Part shown: positions 46,326 to 54,788 of the stretch, piece by piece
Position numbering within the stretch: position 1 is the stretch's first letter
Layout of the letters: each line of letters begins with the position of its first letter
DNA from: an uncultured Rhodospirillaceae bacterium
GTDB taxonomy: Bacteria; Pseudomonadota; Alphaproteobacteria; Rhodospirillales; Magnetospirillaceae
Assembly: GCA_903899885.1 (NCBI GenBank)
Contig: CAIULK010000191.1
Coordinates: 1-59,117 of the forward strand
DNA: 59,117 nt
Direction of reading: 5' to 3'
Notes under the pieces: generated by a model
What the model was told of the DNA's origin: nothing
The model's input: only the letters and a program-made list of their open reading frames with translations
The model's database searches: none
Made by a program: the position numbers and the translations under genes

Positions 46326-48383
46326 ATGGGCACGATCGCCAGCCTGTGCGGAATGTGCGCCGTCCGCTGTCCGATCCGCGTCACGGTCGAGGACGGCACG
46401 ATTACCTGGATCGAGGGGAATTCCCTTGATCCCGCGATGGGAACCGCGCTGTGCGCGCGCGGCGGCGCCGGTCTGGCGCTGCTGAGCGACGATGAACGGC
46501 CGCAAACCCCGTTGATCCGCACCGGCCCGCGCGGAAGCGGCCAGTGGCGGGCCGTTTCGTGGGACGAGGCGCTGGATTTCGTCGCCGCCAAATTGACCAA
46601 TGTGAAAACCCGCCTGGGCGCCCGGGCGATCGCTTTGTCCGACCGCTCCGGCCCATTCACCGATCTGACCAAGGCCTTTATCCAGGCGATCGGCTCGCCC
46701 AATTATTTCGACTATGACGCCTCGTGCGGGCGCAATGCCCATCACGCCGCCTTGGCGCTGTTCGGGCGCGGCCGGACCGGGTTGGTGCACGATCTGCGGC
46801 ACTGCCGCCATCTGGTGCTGTACGGCCGCAATCTGGTCGAATCGCTGCAAGTGAAGGAAGTGCGCGACTTCATGGCGAACCGGGCCGAGGGCGGGCGCTG
46901 CACCACGATCGATCCCCGCGTCAGCCTGACCGCCGCCCGCTCGGACCGCTATTGGCAAATCCGCCCCAACGCCGATTACGCGCTGAATCTAGCCCTGATC
47001 AACGAGGTTCTGGCCAGCGGGCTATACGACAAGGCCTTTGCCGCCCGCTGGACGATCGGGCTGGACTCGCTGGCCGAACAGGTTCGCCCTTTCACCCCCG
47101 AATGGCAGGAGCCGCACACCGGCATTCCCGCCGCCGAGCTGCGCGCCCTGGTGCGCGAGGTGGCCGCCGCCGCCCCGGCGGTGATCTTCCATCCCGGCTG
47201 GATGACCGCGCGGCACCGCCAATCCTATTATGTCAGCCGCACCGCCTATATCTTGAACGTCCTGACGGGCGCCATCGAGGTGCGGGGCGGCACCCTGCTG
47301 GCCAAGAACGCCAAGGACGCCGGGTGGAAACCGCTCAACCGCCTGACCGGCTGCACGAAAAAGGTCGAGGAGCCCCGTGTCGATGGCGCCGGAACCTGCG
47401 ACCCGCCGATTGATCCCGCCTCGGGCTTGCTGCATCGTTTGTTCGGCGCGATGGCCAGCGGCACGCCTTATCCGATCGGCGCCTATATCGCCTATCGCCA
47501 CGATCCCTTGACCGCGATGCCCGACCCGGAAAGGGTCAAGGCGGCGCTGGATAAACTGGATCTTCTGGTGGCGATCGATGTCAATTATTCCGAAACCGCG
47601 TGGTACGCCGACGTCATTCTGCCCGAGGCGGCCTATCTGGAACGCGCCAACCTGATCGGCGCCACCGAGGGACCGCGGCCCGCATTGATCCTGCGCGACC
47701 AAGCCGTGCCGCCGCGCCTCGACGGCCAACCGGCGTGGTGGATCTTTCGCGAACTGGCCAAGCGGCTAGGGGCGGGCGAGGCCTTCGCCTATGACGGCAT
47801 CGAGGATCTGTGGCGTTGGCAGCTTCAAGACACCGGGGTCGATCTGGACCGTCTGCGCCAAGACGGCATCGTCTTCTTGGCCGATAAACCCATAATCTGG
47901 GACCGGGACGAGGGACTGAAATTTCCCACCCCATCGGGAAAGATCGATTTGGGTGCCCCTTTGCCGCCCTTCACCGAACAGCCCGCCTTGGAGCCCGACG
48001 CCTTCCGCCTGCTGTTCGGGCGCACCGCCTTGCTGAGTCACGGTCAAAGCACCAACAACCCGCTGCTGGCCGATATGGTGGCGGGCAACCCGGTGTGGAT
48101 CCACCCGGTCCGCGCCCAGGCACTGGGCATCGCCGACGGCCAAGCGGTGACGCTGTCGAACGGCGGCGCCGAAGCCCACGGCACCGCGTTCGTCACCCCG
48201 CTGATTCACCCGGAAGCCGCCTTCCTGCTGCACGGCTTTGGCCGCACCGTGCCCCGGCAAACCCGGGCCTTCGGCAAGGGCATCGCCGACCAGCGGCTGC
48301 AAACCGGGCAACTGCACGTGACCGATCCGATGGGCGGCGGCAATGCCCTGACCGAAACCGTGATCCGGATCCGCCGGTCATGA
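46326..48383 (+). CDS. Cytoplasmic molybdopterin (bis-MGD) oxidoreductase, catalytic subunit
   Basis: A 685-residue member of the DMSO-reductase superfamily. The N-terminal [4Fe-4S] ligands are C8, C11, C15 and C43. A cysteine at 134 (DYDASCGRNAH) sits where the Mo/W ligand lies in polysulfide/thiosulfate-reductase-like enzymes. The C-terminal MGD-binding domain has LLFGRTALLSHGQSTNNPLL. There is no twin-arginine signal, so the enzyme should be cytoplasmic, unlike Phs/Psr. It overlaps the ferredoxin gene by 4 bases. Substrate is unknown; the genes that follow suggest electron exchange with NAD(P)H. Confidence 0.9.
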   Translation: MGTIASLCGMCAVRCPIRVTVEDGTITWIEGNSLDPAMGTALCARGGAGLALLSDDERPQTPLIRTGPRGSGQWRAVSWDEALDFVAAKLTNVKTRLGARAIALSDRSGPFTDLTKAFIQAIGSPNYFDYDASCGRNAHHAALALFGRGRTGLVHDLRHCRHLVLYGRNLVESLQVKEVRDFMANRAEGGRCTTIDPRVSLTAARSDRYWQIRPNADYALNLALINEVLASGLYDKAFAARWTIGLDSLAEQVRPFTPEWQEPHTGIPAAELRALVREVAAAAPAVIFHPGWMTARHRQSYYVSRTAYILNVLTGAIEVRGGTLLAKNAKDAGWKPLNRLTGCTKKVEEPRVDGAGTCDPPIDPASGLLHRLFGAMASGTPYPIGAYIAYRHDPLTAMPDPERVKAALDKLDLLVAIDVNYSETAWYADVILPEAAYLERANLIGATEGPRPALILRDQAVPPRLDGQPAWWIFRELAKRLGAGEAFAYDGIEDLWRWQLQDTGVDLDRLRQDGIVFLADKPIIWDRDEGLKFPTPSGKIDLGAPLPPFTEQPALEPDAFRLLFGRTALLSHGQSTNNPLLADMVAGNPVWIHPVRAQALGIADGQAVTLSNGGAEAHGTAFVTPLIHPEAAFLLHGFGRTVPRQTRAFGKGIADQRLQTGQLHVTDPMGGGNALTETVIRIRRS

Positions 48384-48877
48384 GCGCCCATTTGCTGTAT
48401 CACGATTTCGAACGGTGCATCGGCTGCCGCGCCTGTGAAATCCACTGCAAGACCAACAAGAATCTGGGTCCCGGCCCGGCCTTGTGCCTCGTGATGACCC
48501 TGGGCCCCGAGATCGTGGATACCAAGGTCCGCGTCCGCTTCGTTTTCTTGGCCTGCTTCCACTGCGAGCAACCCTGGTGCGCCAAGGCCTGTCCCGCCGG
48601 GGCGCTGAGCCAACGCGCGGCCGACGGTTTGGTCCTGCTCGACCCCAGCCGTTGCGCCGGGTGCAAAGCCTGCGTCCTGGCCTGTCCGTTCGGCGCCATG
48701 CAGTGGGACCCGGTGGCCCGCACCGCCGTCAAATGCGATTACTGCGTCGATCGGCTGGACCGGGGCTTGGCGCCGGCCTGTGTCAGCAAATGCGTGACCG
48801 GCTGCCTGTCCTTGATCGATGCCGCCCACCCGCCCGAAGACCGTCGGCAAAGCGTGGCGCGCGCCCTCGGGTTATGA
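48380..48877 (+). CDS. 4Fe-4S ferredoxin subunit (DmsB/PhsB-like)
   Basis: A 165-residue iron-sulfur electron-transfer subunit. Four cysteine groups fit four [4Fe-4S] clusters: CIGCRACEIHC, CFHCEQPWCAKAC, CAGCKACVLAC, and CDYC with the later CVSKCVTGC. This is the layout of the electron subunits of DMSO-reductase-type enzymes. No signal or anchor is present. The start ATG overlaps the molybdoenzyme stop, and its own stop overlaps the next gene (ATGA), so the three are made together. Confidence 0.93.
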   Translation: MSAHLLYHDFERCIGCRACEIHCKTNKNLGPGPALCLVMTLGPEIVDTKVRVRFVFLACFHCEQPWCAKACPAGALSQRAADGLVLLDPSRCAGCKACVLACPFGAMQWDPVARTAVKCDYCVDRLDRGLAPACVSKCVTGCLSLIDAAHPPEDRRQSVARALGL

Positions 48878-50424
48878 CCGGCGACACCATCCCCCCCTGC
48901 CGCGCCGCCTGCCCGGCCGGGATCGACATTCCCGCCTTCCTGACCCATTTGGGCCACCATCACCCCGAGCGGGCCGCCGAGGTGATTTTCGCCGACAACC
49001 CGCTGGGCCACAGCTGCGGCCTGATTTGCCCGGCCCCGTGCGAAAGCGTCTGCCGACGCCGGGCGCTGGACGGCGCCGTCGCCATCCGTTTGATGAAGGC
49101 GGTGACGGCCGAATCCCTTCCCGGCCCGCTGCCCCATCCCACCCCCGCCCCGGCCACCGGGTTCCGGGTGGCGATCGTCGGCTCCGGCCCGGCGGGGCTG
49201 GCGGCGGCTGATTTGTTGGCTCGCCAAGGACACGCGGTAACGATCTTCGAAGCACTTCCCGTGGCGGGCGGCATGCTGCGCACCGGCATCCCCGATTGGC
49301 GGCTTCCGGCCCCGGTGGTCGAACGCGAAATCGCCCGCATCACCGCCATGGGCGTCATCCTCACCCTGGGCACCGAGATCCGTGATCCCACCCGGCTGCG
49401 GGCGCGCGGTTTCGACGCCGTGCTGCTGGCCACCGGCTTGCCCTATTCCCGTCCGGCGCCCTTTTCGGGCGGCACGGTGATGGGCGGCGTCGAGTTTCTA
49501 CGCGCCGTGCGGCTGGGCGATCCGCCCCGGATCGGCGGCGCGGCCGTGGTGATCGGCGGCGGCAACGTCGCCTGCGACGTCGCGGCGACCGCCAAGCGCC
49601 TGGGCACGGCATCGGTCACCTTGATCAGCCTGGAATCCCGCGAAACCATGCCCGCTCACGCGGTCGAGATCGACGGCGCCTTGGCCGACGGCGTGTTGAT
49701 GCGGCACGGCTGGGGCGTGGCGGCGGCCGATACGGGCGGCGTCACCCTGCACCGCTGCCTGTCGGTGTTCGATTCCGAGGGCCGCTTCCGCCCCCGCTTC
49801 GATGCCGCCGACACCCAAACCCTTCCCGCCGACACCATCTTGCTGGCGATCGGTCAAACCGGGAGTCCATCGCCCGAAGGGATCGACGCGGTTGCGGGCG
49901 ACCTGGCCCTTGGCCCCGGCACGGTGGTCGCCGCAGTCGGATCGGGCAAGGATGCCGCCCGGCGCATCCACGCCGCCTTGACCGGCAAAACCATCGACAC
50001 CCCGCCCGCCGTCCCGGTCGCACCGCTTGGCCCTGACGCGATCGGTGAACCGGCGCGCTGCCTGCGCTGCGACCTCTGCCACGGCTGCGGCGCCTGCGAG
50101 GAGGCTTGCCGCACCATCGGCCCCGCCCTTTTGTGGATGACCGGCGACGGGGCGGGACGCAAGGTTCATATCCCCAATCCGGCGATGGCCGATGCCTGTT
50201 TGGGCTGCGGCGCCTGCGTGGCCGCCTGCCCGACCGGCGCGATGACGCTGCGCGACCAGGGCGGCCAACGTGTCCTTCTGCGGGTCGGCCGGGTCCTAAG
50301 CCGCCAACCCTTGCGGACCTGCGCGGTCTGCGGCACCGCCTTCGCGACCCCGCGGCAAACCGGCGAAACAACCTGCCCCGGCTGCCGCCGCGTTATTACC
50401 GCCCGCCGGCTGGGCGGGTGGTAG
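48874..50424 (+). CDS. GltD-like NAD(P)H/FAD oxidoreductase with C-terminal Fe-S clusters and zinc-ribbon tail
   Basis: A 516-residue flavoprotein. The N-terminal cysteine region (CRAACPAGIDIPAF; CGLICPAPCESVCRR) matches the Fe-S domain of glutamate-synthase small subunits. The FAD loop is VAIVGSGPAGLAAADLLARQ and the NAD(P) loop VVIGGGNVACDVA; AIGQTGSPSPEG is the second FAD motif. After residue about 390 come two cluster motifs (CDLCHGCGACEEAC; CLGCGACVAACP) and a tail with CAVCG and CPGC, a zinc-ribbon or rubredoxin-like pair. It probably passes electrons between NAD(P)H and the molybdoenzyme through the ferredoxin. Confidence 0.9.
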   Translation: MTGDTIPPCRAACPAGIDIPAFLTHLGHHHPERAAEVIFADNPLGHSCGLICPAPCESVCRRRALDGAVAIRLMKAVTAESLPGPLPHPTPAPATGFRVAIVGSGPAGLAAADLLARQGHAVTIFEALPVAGGMLRTGIPDWRLPAPVVEREIARITAMGVILTLGTEIRDPTRLRARGFDAVLLATGLPYSRPAPFSGGTVMGGVEFLRAVRLGDPPRIGGAAVVIGGGNVACDVAATAKRLGTASVTLISLESRETMPAHAVEIDGALADGVLMRHGWGVAAADTGGVTLHRCLSVFDSEGRFRPRFDAADTQTLPADTILLAIGQTGSPSPEGIDAVAGDLALGPGTVVAAVGSGKDAARRIHAALTGKTIDTPPAVPVAPLGPDAIGEPARCLRCDLCHGCGACEEACRTIGPALLWMTGDGAGRKVHIPNPAMADACLGCGACVAACPTGAMTLRDQGGQRVLLRVGRVLSRQPLRTCAVCGTAFATPRQTGETTCPGCRRVITARRLGGW

Positions 50425-50529
50425 GGCCGATCACCCGATAGTGCGTCATTTTGTGCCACATCTTCCCTTTCTGGATGACTGAAAAAGCGGCATGATCCTA
50501 TCTCTCAACTAATCGCAGGGGAGCCGGTC

Positions 50530-52218
50530 ATGTTCAATTTCACCCGTTTACGAATCGGTGTCCGCTTGTCGGTGTTGATGCTGGTGATGCTGGCCTTCAC
50601 GATCGGCAACGGCATTTTGGCGGTCAACGGCATCGCCACCGTTTCCGGCGCGTTGACCTCGGTGTACCAGGACCGCACCCTGCCCCAAGGCTATCTGACC
50701 AATCTGCTTGACGGTTTTCACCGCATACGATTGACGGTGATGACCATGCTGCCCGCCACCGACCCGGCGGCCATCGCCAAGCTCGGCGACGAGGTGGCCC
50801 AGATCGATGCCGCTATCGATAGCAATCTGAAGGCCTACACCACCATCGGATTGGACGGCGACGGATTGGCACTGTCGCAACGCTTTGCCGCTCAGCTCAA
50901 GGACTTCCGGGCGGCCCGCGACATCACCATCGAACGGGTCAAGGCCGGTGACACCGCCGGGGCCAAGGCGAATTTCGTCGAGAACGCCGGTCCGAAATAC
51001 CGGGCCGGGCTGCAAACCGTCCACGACATGATCGAATTCGAACGCGCCGCCGCCAAGGCCGACTTCGACAAGGCCCAATCGGCCAAATCCATGATCACCG
51101 GCGCCAGCCTGTTGTTTTCCGTGGTCGCCGCCATTGTCGGCGGCCTTTTGGCCTGGGTAATCGTGCGCTCGGTCACCGTTCCCTTGAACGCGATGACGGG
51201 GGCGATGAAGCGCTTGGCCGAGGGTGATCTCGATATCGCCATCCCGTCCGCCGAGCGGGCCGACGAATTGGGGGCGATGGCCGCCACCGTCCTGGTCTTC
51301 AAGCGCAACGCGATCGAACGGCGGCAACTGGTCGAGCACGAGCACCAAGAAGAAGCACAGCGCCAAACGCATCAAAGCCGGGTCGAAGCGCTGACCCATG
51401 CCTTCGACGCCACCGCCACCCGCATGCTGGCCGATGTGCGGACCGCCGTCGGCGATCTCAACCGCTCGGCCTCGGTGCTGGCCAACAACGCCGAGCAGAC
51501 CCAGGCGCAAAGCGCCGAGGTTTCGTCGGCCACGCTGCAAGCGTCGGACAATGTGGCGACCGTGGCCACCGCCAGTACCGAGCTCAGCGCCTCGATCCGC
51601 GAGATTGCCGCGCAGGTGCAGCGATCGGCGGCGGTGGCGGCCGGTGCCGCCCGTCAGGCCGAGGAAACCAATCAAAAAATCTCCGGTCTGGCCATCGCCG
51701 CTCAACGGATCGGCGAGGTGGTCAATCTGATCAACGATATTGCAGCCCAAACCAACCTGCTGGCCCTGAACGCCACGATCGAGGCGGCCCGCGCGGGCGA
51801 AGCGGGCAAGGGATTCGCCGTCGTGGCGGGCGAGGTGAAGAATCTGGCCAACCAAACCGCCAAGGCGACGGGCGAAATCTCGCAACAAATCGCCGCCGTG
51901 CAGTCGGAAACCCAAGACTCGGTGGCCGCCATCCGCACGATCACCGCGACCATCGGGCAAATCAACGAGATGGCCGCCGCCATCGCCTCGGCGGTCGAGG
52001 AACAGGGTGCGGCCACCGGCGAAATCGCCCGCAGCGTCGAGCAGGCCTCGTCGGGCACCCAGGCCGTCACCACCAACATCGCGGGCGTCGTCACCGCCGC
52101 CGCCGAAACCGGCCAGATGGCGCAAGAAATGTTCTCCGCCGCCAACCGGATGAAGCAATTGTCCGATGATCTGGAAAAGGAAGTATCGCGTTTTCTGGAC
52201 GACGTGCGTTTGGCGTAG
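50530..52218 (+). CDS. Methyl-accepting chemotaxis protein (4HB-type sensor)
   Basis: A 562-residue transmembrane chemoreceptor. TM1 is at about residues 12-34; a periplasmic helical bundle (35-185) includes a [18 protein letters not shown] stretch typical of four-helix-bundle sensors. TM2 is at about 190-212, followed by HAMP ([20 protein letters not shown]) and the signalling hairpin with its tip at [27 protein letters not shown] precedes the ATG. It ends 46 bases before the sensory-hydrogenase small-subunit gene on the same strand. The ligand is unknown. Confidence 0.95.
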   Translation: MFNFTRLRIGVRLSVLMLVMLAFTIGNGILAVNGIATVSGALTSVYQDRTLPQGYLTNLLDGFHRIRLTVMTMLPATDPAAIAKLGDEVAQIDAAIDSNLKAYTTIGLDGDGLALSQRFAAQLKDFRAARDITIERVKAGDTAGAKANFVENAGPKYRAGLQTVHDMIEFERAAAKADFDKAQSAKSMITGASLLFSVVAAIVGGLLAWVIVRSVTVPLNAMTGAMKRLAEGDLDIAIPSAERADELGAMAATVLVFKRNAIERRQLVEHEHQEEAQRQTHQSRVEALTHAFDATATRMLADVRTAVGDLNRSASVLANNAEQTQAQSAEVSSATLQASDNVATVATASTELSASIREIAAQVQRSAAVAAGAARQAEETNQKISGLAIAAQRIGEVVNLINDIAAQTNLLALNATIEAARAGEAGKGFAVVAGEVKNLANQTAKATGEISQQIAAVQSETQDSVAAIRTITATIGQINEMAAAIASAVEEQGAATGEIARSVEQASSGTQAVTTNIAGVVTAAAETGQMAQEMFSAANRMKQLSDDLEKEVSRFLDDVRLA

Positions 52219-52264
52219 GCGTTTGCCGCTGGCGTCGCGGCGGCGGCGGTTTTAATCTGGCGTG

Positions 52265-53269
52265 ATGGTGAGCGAGCGTTTTTCCATTCTCTGGCTTCAA
52301 GCCGGTGGCTGCGGCGGCTGCGCGGTGGCTGGCCTGGGGGCCGAGGGCGGCGGCTTGGCGGCCGTGCTGAAACGATTCGGCGCCGAATTCTTGTGGCATC
52401 CCTCGCTGTCCACGCTGTCGGGGGCTCCGGTGATCGCGCTGCTGGAAGCGTGCGCCTTGGGCCACACCCGCGTCGATCTCCTGTGTGTCGAGGGGGCGGT
52501 GCTGACCGGCCCGAAGGGCAGCGGGCGTTTTCAGATTTTGTCGGGCACCAGGCGGCCGATGGCCGAGTGGGTCACGGCGATCGCCGCCCAGGCCGGGGCG
52601 GTGGTCGCGGTCGGCAGTTGCGCCGCGTTCGGCGGCGTGGCGGCGGCCTTGGGGGCCGAGACCGGCGCGGTCGGGTTGCAGTTCCGCGACGGCGACCTGG
52701 GCGGTTTGCTGGGGGCCGATTTTCGCGCGAGGAACGGATTGCCGGTCATCAATTTGGCGGGCTGCGCGCCGCATCCGGGCTGGCTGGCCGAATCCTTAAG
52801 CGCCTTGGCGCTGGGCGATCCGCCGCCCTTGGACGAGTTCGGCCGTCCGCGCGCCATCGCCAACCATCTGGCCCATCACGGTTGCGGCCGCAACGAGTTC
52901 TATGAATTCAAGGCCTCGGCGATGCGATCCTCGGATCGCGGCTGCTTGATGGAAAATCTCGGCTGCAAGGCCACCCAGGCGCCGGGTGATTGCAATCTGC
53001 GCCGCTGGAACGGTTCGGGCTCGTGCACCGACGGCGGCTTCGCCTGCATCGCCTGCACGGTTCCGGGGTTTCAGAATGCCCCGGCGCCGTTTCAGCGCAC
53101 CCCCAAGATCGCGGGCATTCCCGTGGGGCTGCCGCTCGACATGCCCAAGGCGTGGTTCGTCGCCTTGGCCGCGCTGTCGAAATCGGCGACGCCGAAACGG
53201 GTGCGCACCAATGCGCTGGCCGACCATGTCGTGTTGCCGCCTGCGCGCGGCCCAGTCAAACCAACATGA
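52265..53269 (+). CDS. hupU: Sensory [NiFe] hydrogenase small subunit (HupU/HoxB type)
   Basis: A 334-residue Fe-S subunit without a twin-arginine signal, as in cytoplasmic H2 sensors. The proximal-cluster cysteines are in LWLQAGGCGGCAVAG, GSCAAFGG and NLAGCAPHPGW. The other clusters use HHGCGRNEFYEFKAS, RGCLMENLGCKAT, GDCNLRRWNGSGSC and CIACTVPGF. The LLCVEGAVLTGPKGSGRF stretch and the C-terminal GLPLDMPKAWFVALAALSKS are typical of group 2b HupU/HoxB. ATG 52265 is preferred; GTG 52262 is adjacent. The ATGA overlap with the large-subunit gene suggests coupled translation. Confidence 0.9.
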   Translation: MVSERFSILWLQAGGCGGCAVAGLGAEGGGLAAVLKRFGAEFLWHPSLSTLSGAPVIALLEACALGHTRVDLLCVEGAVLTGPKGSGRFQILSGTRRPMAEWVTAIAAQAGAVVAVGSCAAFGGVAAALGAETGAVGLQFRDGDLGGLLGADFRARNGLPVINLAGCAPHPGWLAESLSALALGDPPPLDEFGRPRAIANHLAHHGCGRNEFYEFKASAMRSSDRGCLMENLGCKATQAPGDCNLRRWNGSGSCTDGGFACIACTVPGFQNAPAPFQRTPKIAGIPVGLPLDMPKAWFVALAALSKSATPKRVRTNALADHVVLPPARGPVKPT

Positions 53270-54648
53270 CCGGAACAATCCGGCGCATCGCCGGCCCCTT
53301 TTCGCGCGTCGAGGGCGACCTCGAAATCACCCTCGACATCACGGACGGCCATGTCGCCCAAGCCCGGGTCACCGCCACCTTGTACCGGGGGTTCGAGTCG
53401 TTGCTGACCGGCCGCGCGCCGATGGACGGCTTGGTTCTGGTGCCACGCATCTGCGGCATCTGCTCGGCCGCGCAATCGGCCGCCGCCGCCCGCGCACTGG
53501 CCCACCTGACGGGCGTTCAGGCGCCGCCCAACGGGCGGCTTGCCGCCGAAATCGTGCTGGCCTGCGAGACCCTGGCCGACCACCTTACCCATTTCGCGCT
53601 ATTCTTCATGCCCGACTTCGCCCACCCCACTTACCGGGGCCGCGCGTGGTTCGAGACCGTGGCGGCACGCTTCGGCGACTCGTCCGGCGGTTCGAGCGCC
53701 CGGCTGCTCGCCGCGCGGACCCGCCTGTTGGACCTGATGGGCCTGTTCGCCGGAAAATGGCCGCACACCCTGGCGCTTCAGCCGGGCGGCACCACCAAGG
53801 CGATCGACGCGGCCGAACGGATGCGGGCACTGTCCCTGCTGGCTGAATGCCGCGAGGTGATGGAGGCGGTCCTGTACGGCGGCCCGATCGGCGCGATCGG
53901 CGAAATCGCCTCGCGGAGCACCCTCGACTCGTGGACCGGCGGCGATTTCGGCCTGTTCCTGACCCTGGCCCGCGATTTGAACTTGGACGCGCTGGGACGT
54001 GGCCCCGCCGCATTCCTGTCGCAGGATGCGGGGACCTGCGTTATCGACGGCCAGTCTGTTCCGTTCGACCCGGCCGGAGTGCGCGAGGATCTCGCCTCGT
54101 CCTGGTACCACGGTGAAACCGAACCCGATGCCGACAAGGCCGGGGCCTATAGCTGGTGCAAGGCGCCGCGCCTGAACGGCCGGGCGATGGAAGTCGGGGC
54201 GCTGGCCCGCGCGATCACCAGTGGCGACCCGCTGGCGCTGGATCTGGTGGCCGGCCGGGGTGGCACCGTGCGGGACCGGGTCGTTGCCCGGTTGATCGAA
54301 GCCGCGCGCCTTCTGGATCGGATAGGGGCCGCCATCCGCGCCCTGACGCCGGGCGAGCCCTTTTGCATCGAGCCGCATCTTCCCGCCGATGGCGAAGCCC
54401 ACGGGTTGGTCGAGGCGGCGCGCGGTACCCTGGGCCATTGGATCCGCGTCGAAAACGGCGTGATCCGCCGCTGGCAGGTCATCGCCCCCACCACCTGGAA
54501 TTTCTCTCCCCGCGACGCGACCGGCCAACCCGGGCCGTTGGAGCAAGCCCTGGCGGGAACTCCGGCGATCGGCGACGACGGCACCCCGATCGCGGTGCAG
54601 CATGTGGTGCGCTCGTTCGACCCGTGCATGGCCTGCACGGTGCATTAG
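53266..54648 (+). CDS. hupV: Sensory [NiFe] hydrogenase large subunit (HupV/HoxC type)
   Basis: A 460-residue Ni-Fe subunit. The N-terminal metal ligands are in RICGICS (C63, C66) and the C-terminal ligands in DPCMACTVH. The protein stops right after that histidine, so the cleavable C-terminal peptide of catalytic hydrogenases is absent, as in HupV/HoxC sensors. I65 and F113 occupy the positions of the bulky gas-channel residues (I62 and F110 of Ralstonia HoxC) that keep oxygen out. With HupU it should bind H2 and signal through a partner protein. No HupT/HoxJ kinase is nearby; chemoreceptor genes lie on both sides. Confidence 0.92.
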   Translation: MTGTIRRIAGPFSRVEGDLEITLDITDGHVAQARVTATLYRGFESLLTGRAPMDGLVLVPRICGICSAAQSAAAARALAHLTGVQAPPNGRLAAEIVLACETLADHLTHFALFFMPDFAHPTYRGRAWFETVAARFGDSSGGSSARLLAARTRLLDLMGLFAGKWPHTLALQPGGTTKAIDAAERMRALSLLAECREVMEAVLYGGPIGAIGEIASRSTLDSWTGGDFGLFLTLARDLNLDALGRGPAAFLSQDAGTCVIDGQSVPFDPAGVREDLASSWYHGETEPDADKAGAYSWCKAPRLNGRAMEVGALARAITSGDPLALDLVAGRGGTVRDRVVARLIEAARLLDRIGAAIRALTPGEPFCIEPHLPADGEAHGLVEAARGTLGHWIRVENGVIRRWQVIAPTTWNFSPRDATGQPGPLEQALAGTPAIGDDGTPIAVQHVVRSFDPCMACTVH

Positions 54649-54788
54649 GCGCGTACGTGTAAAGTGATAAACGGCATTTTCAACCTCGCCCCAATTTTGC
54701 TAATGTCATTACCGTAGGGATAAAATGCCCAACGATTGCGGCCGTCAACTCGGCGCAACATTTGGGCGCACACACGCGGGGAGGCAAC

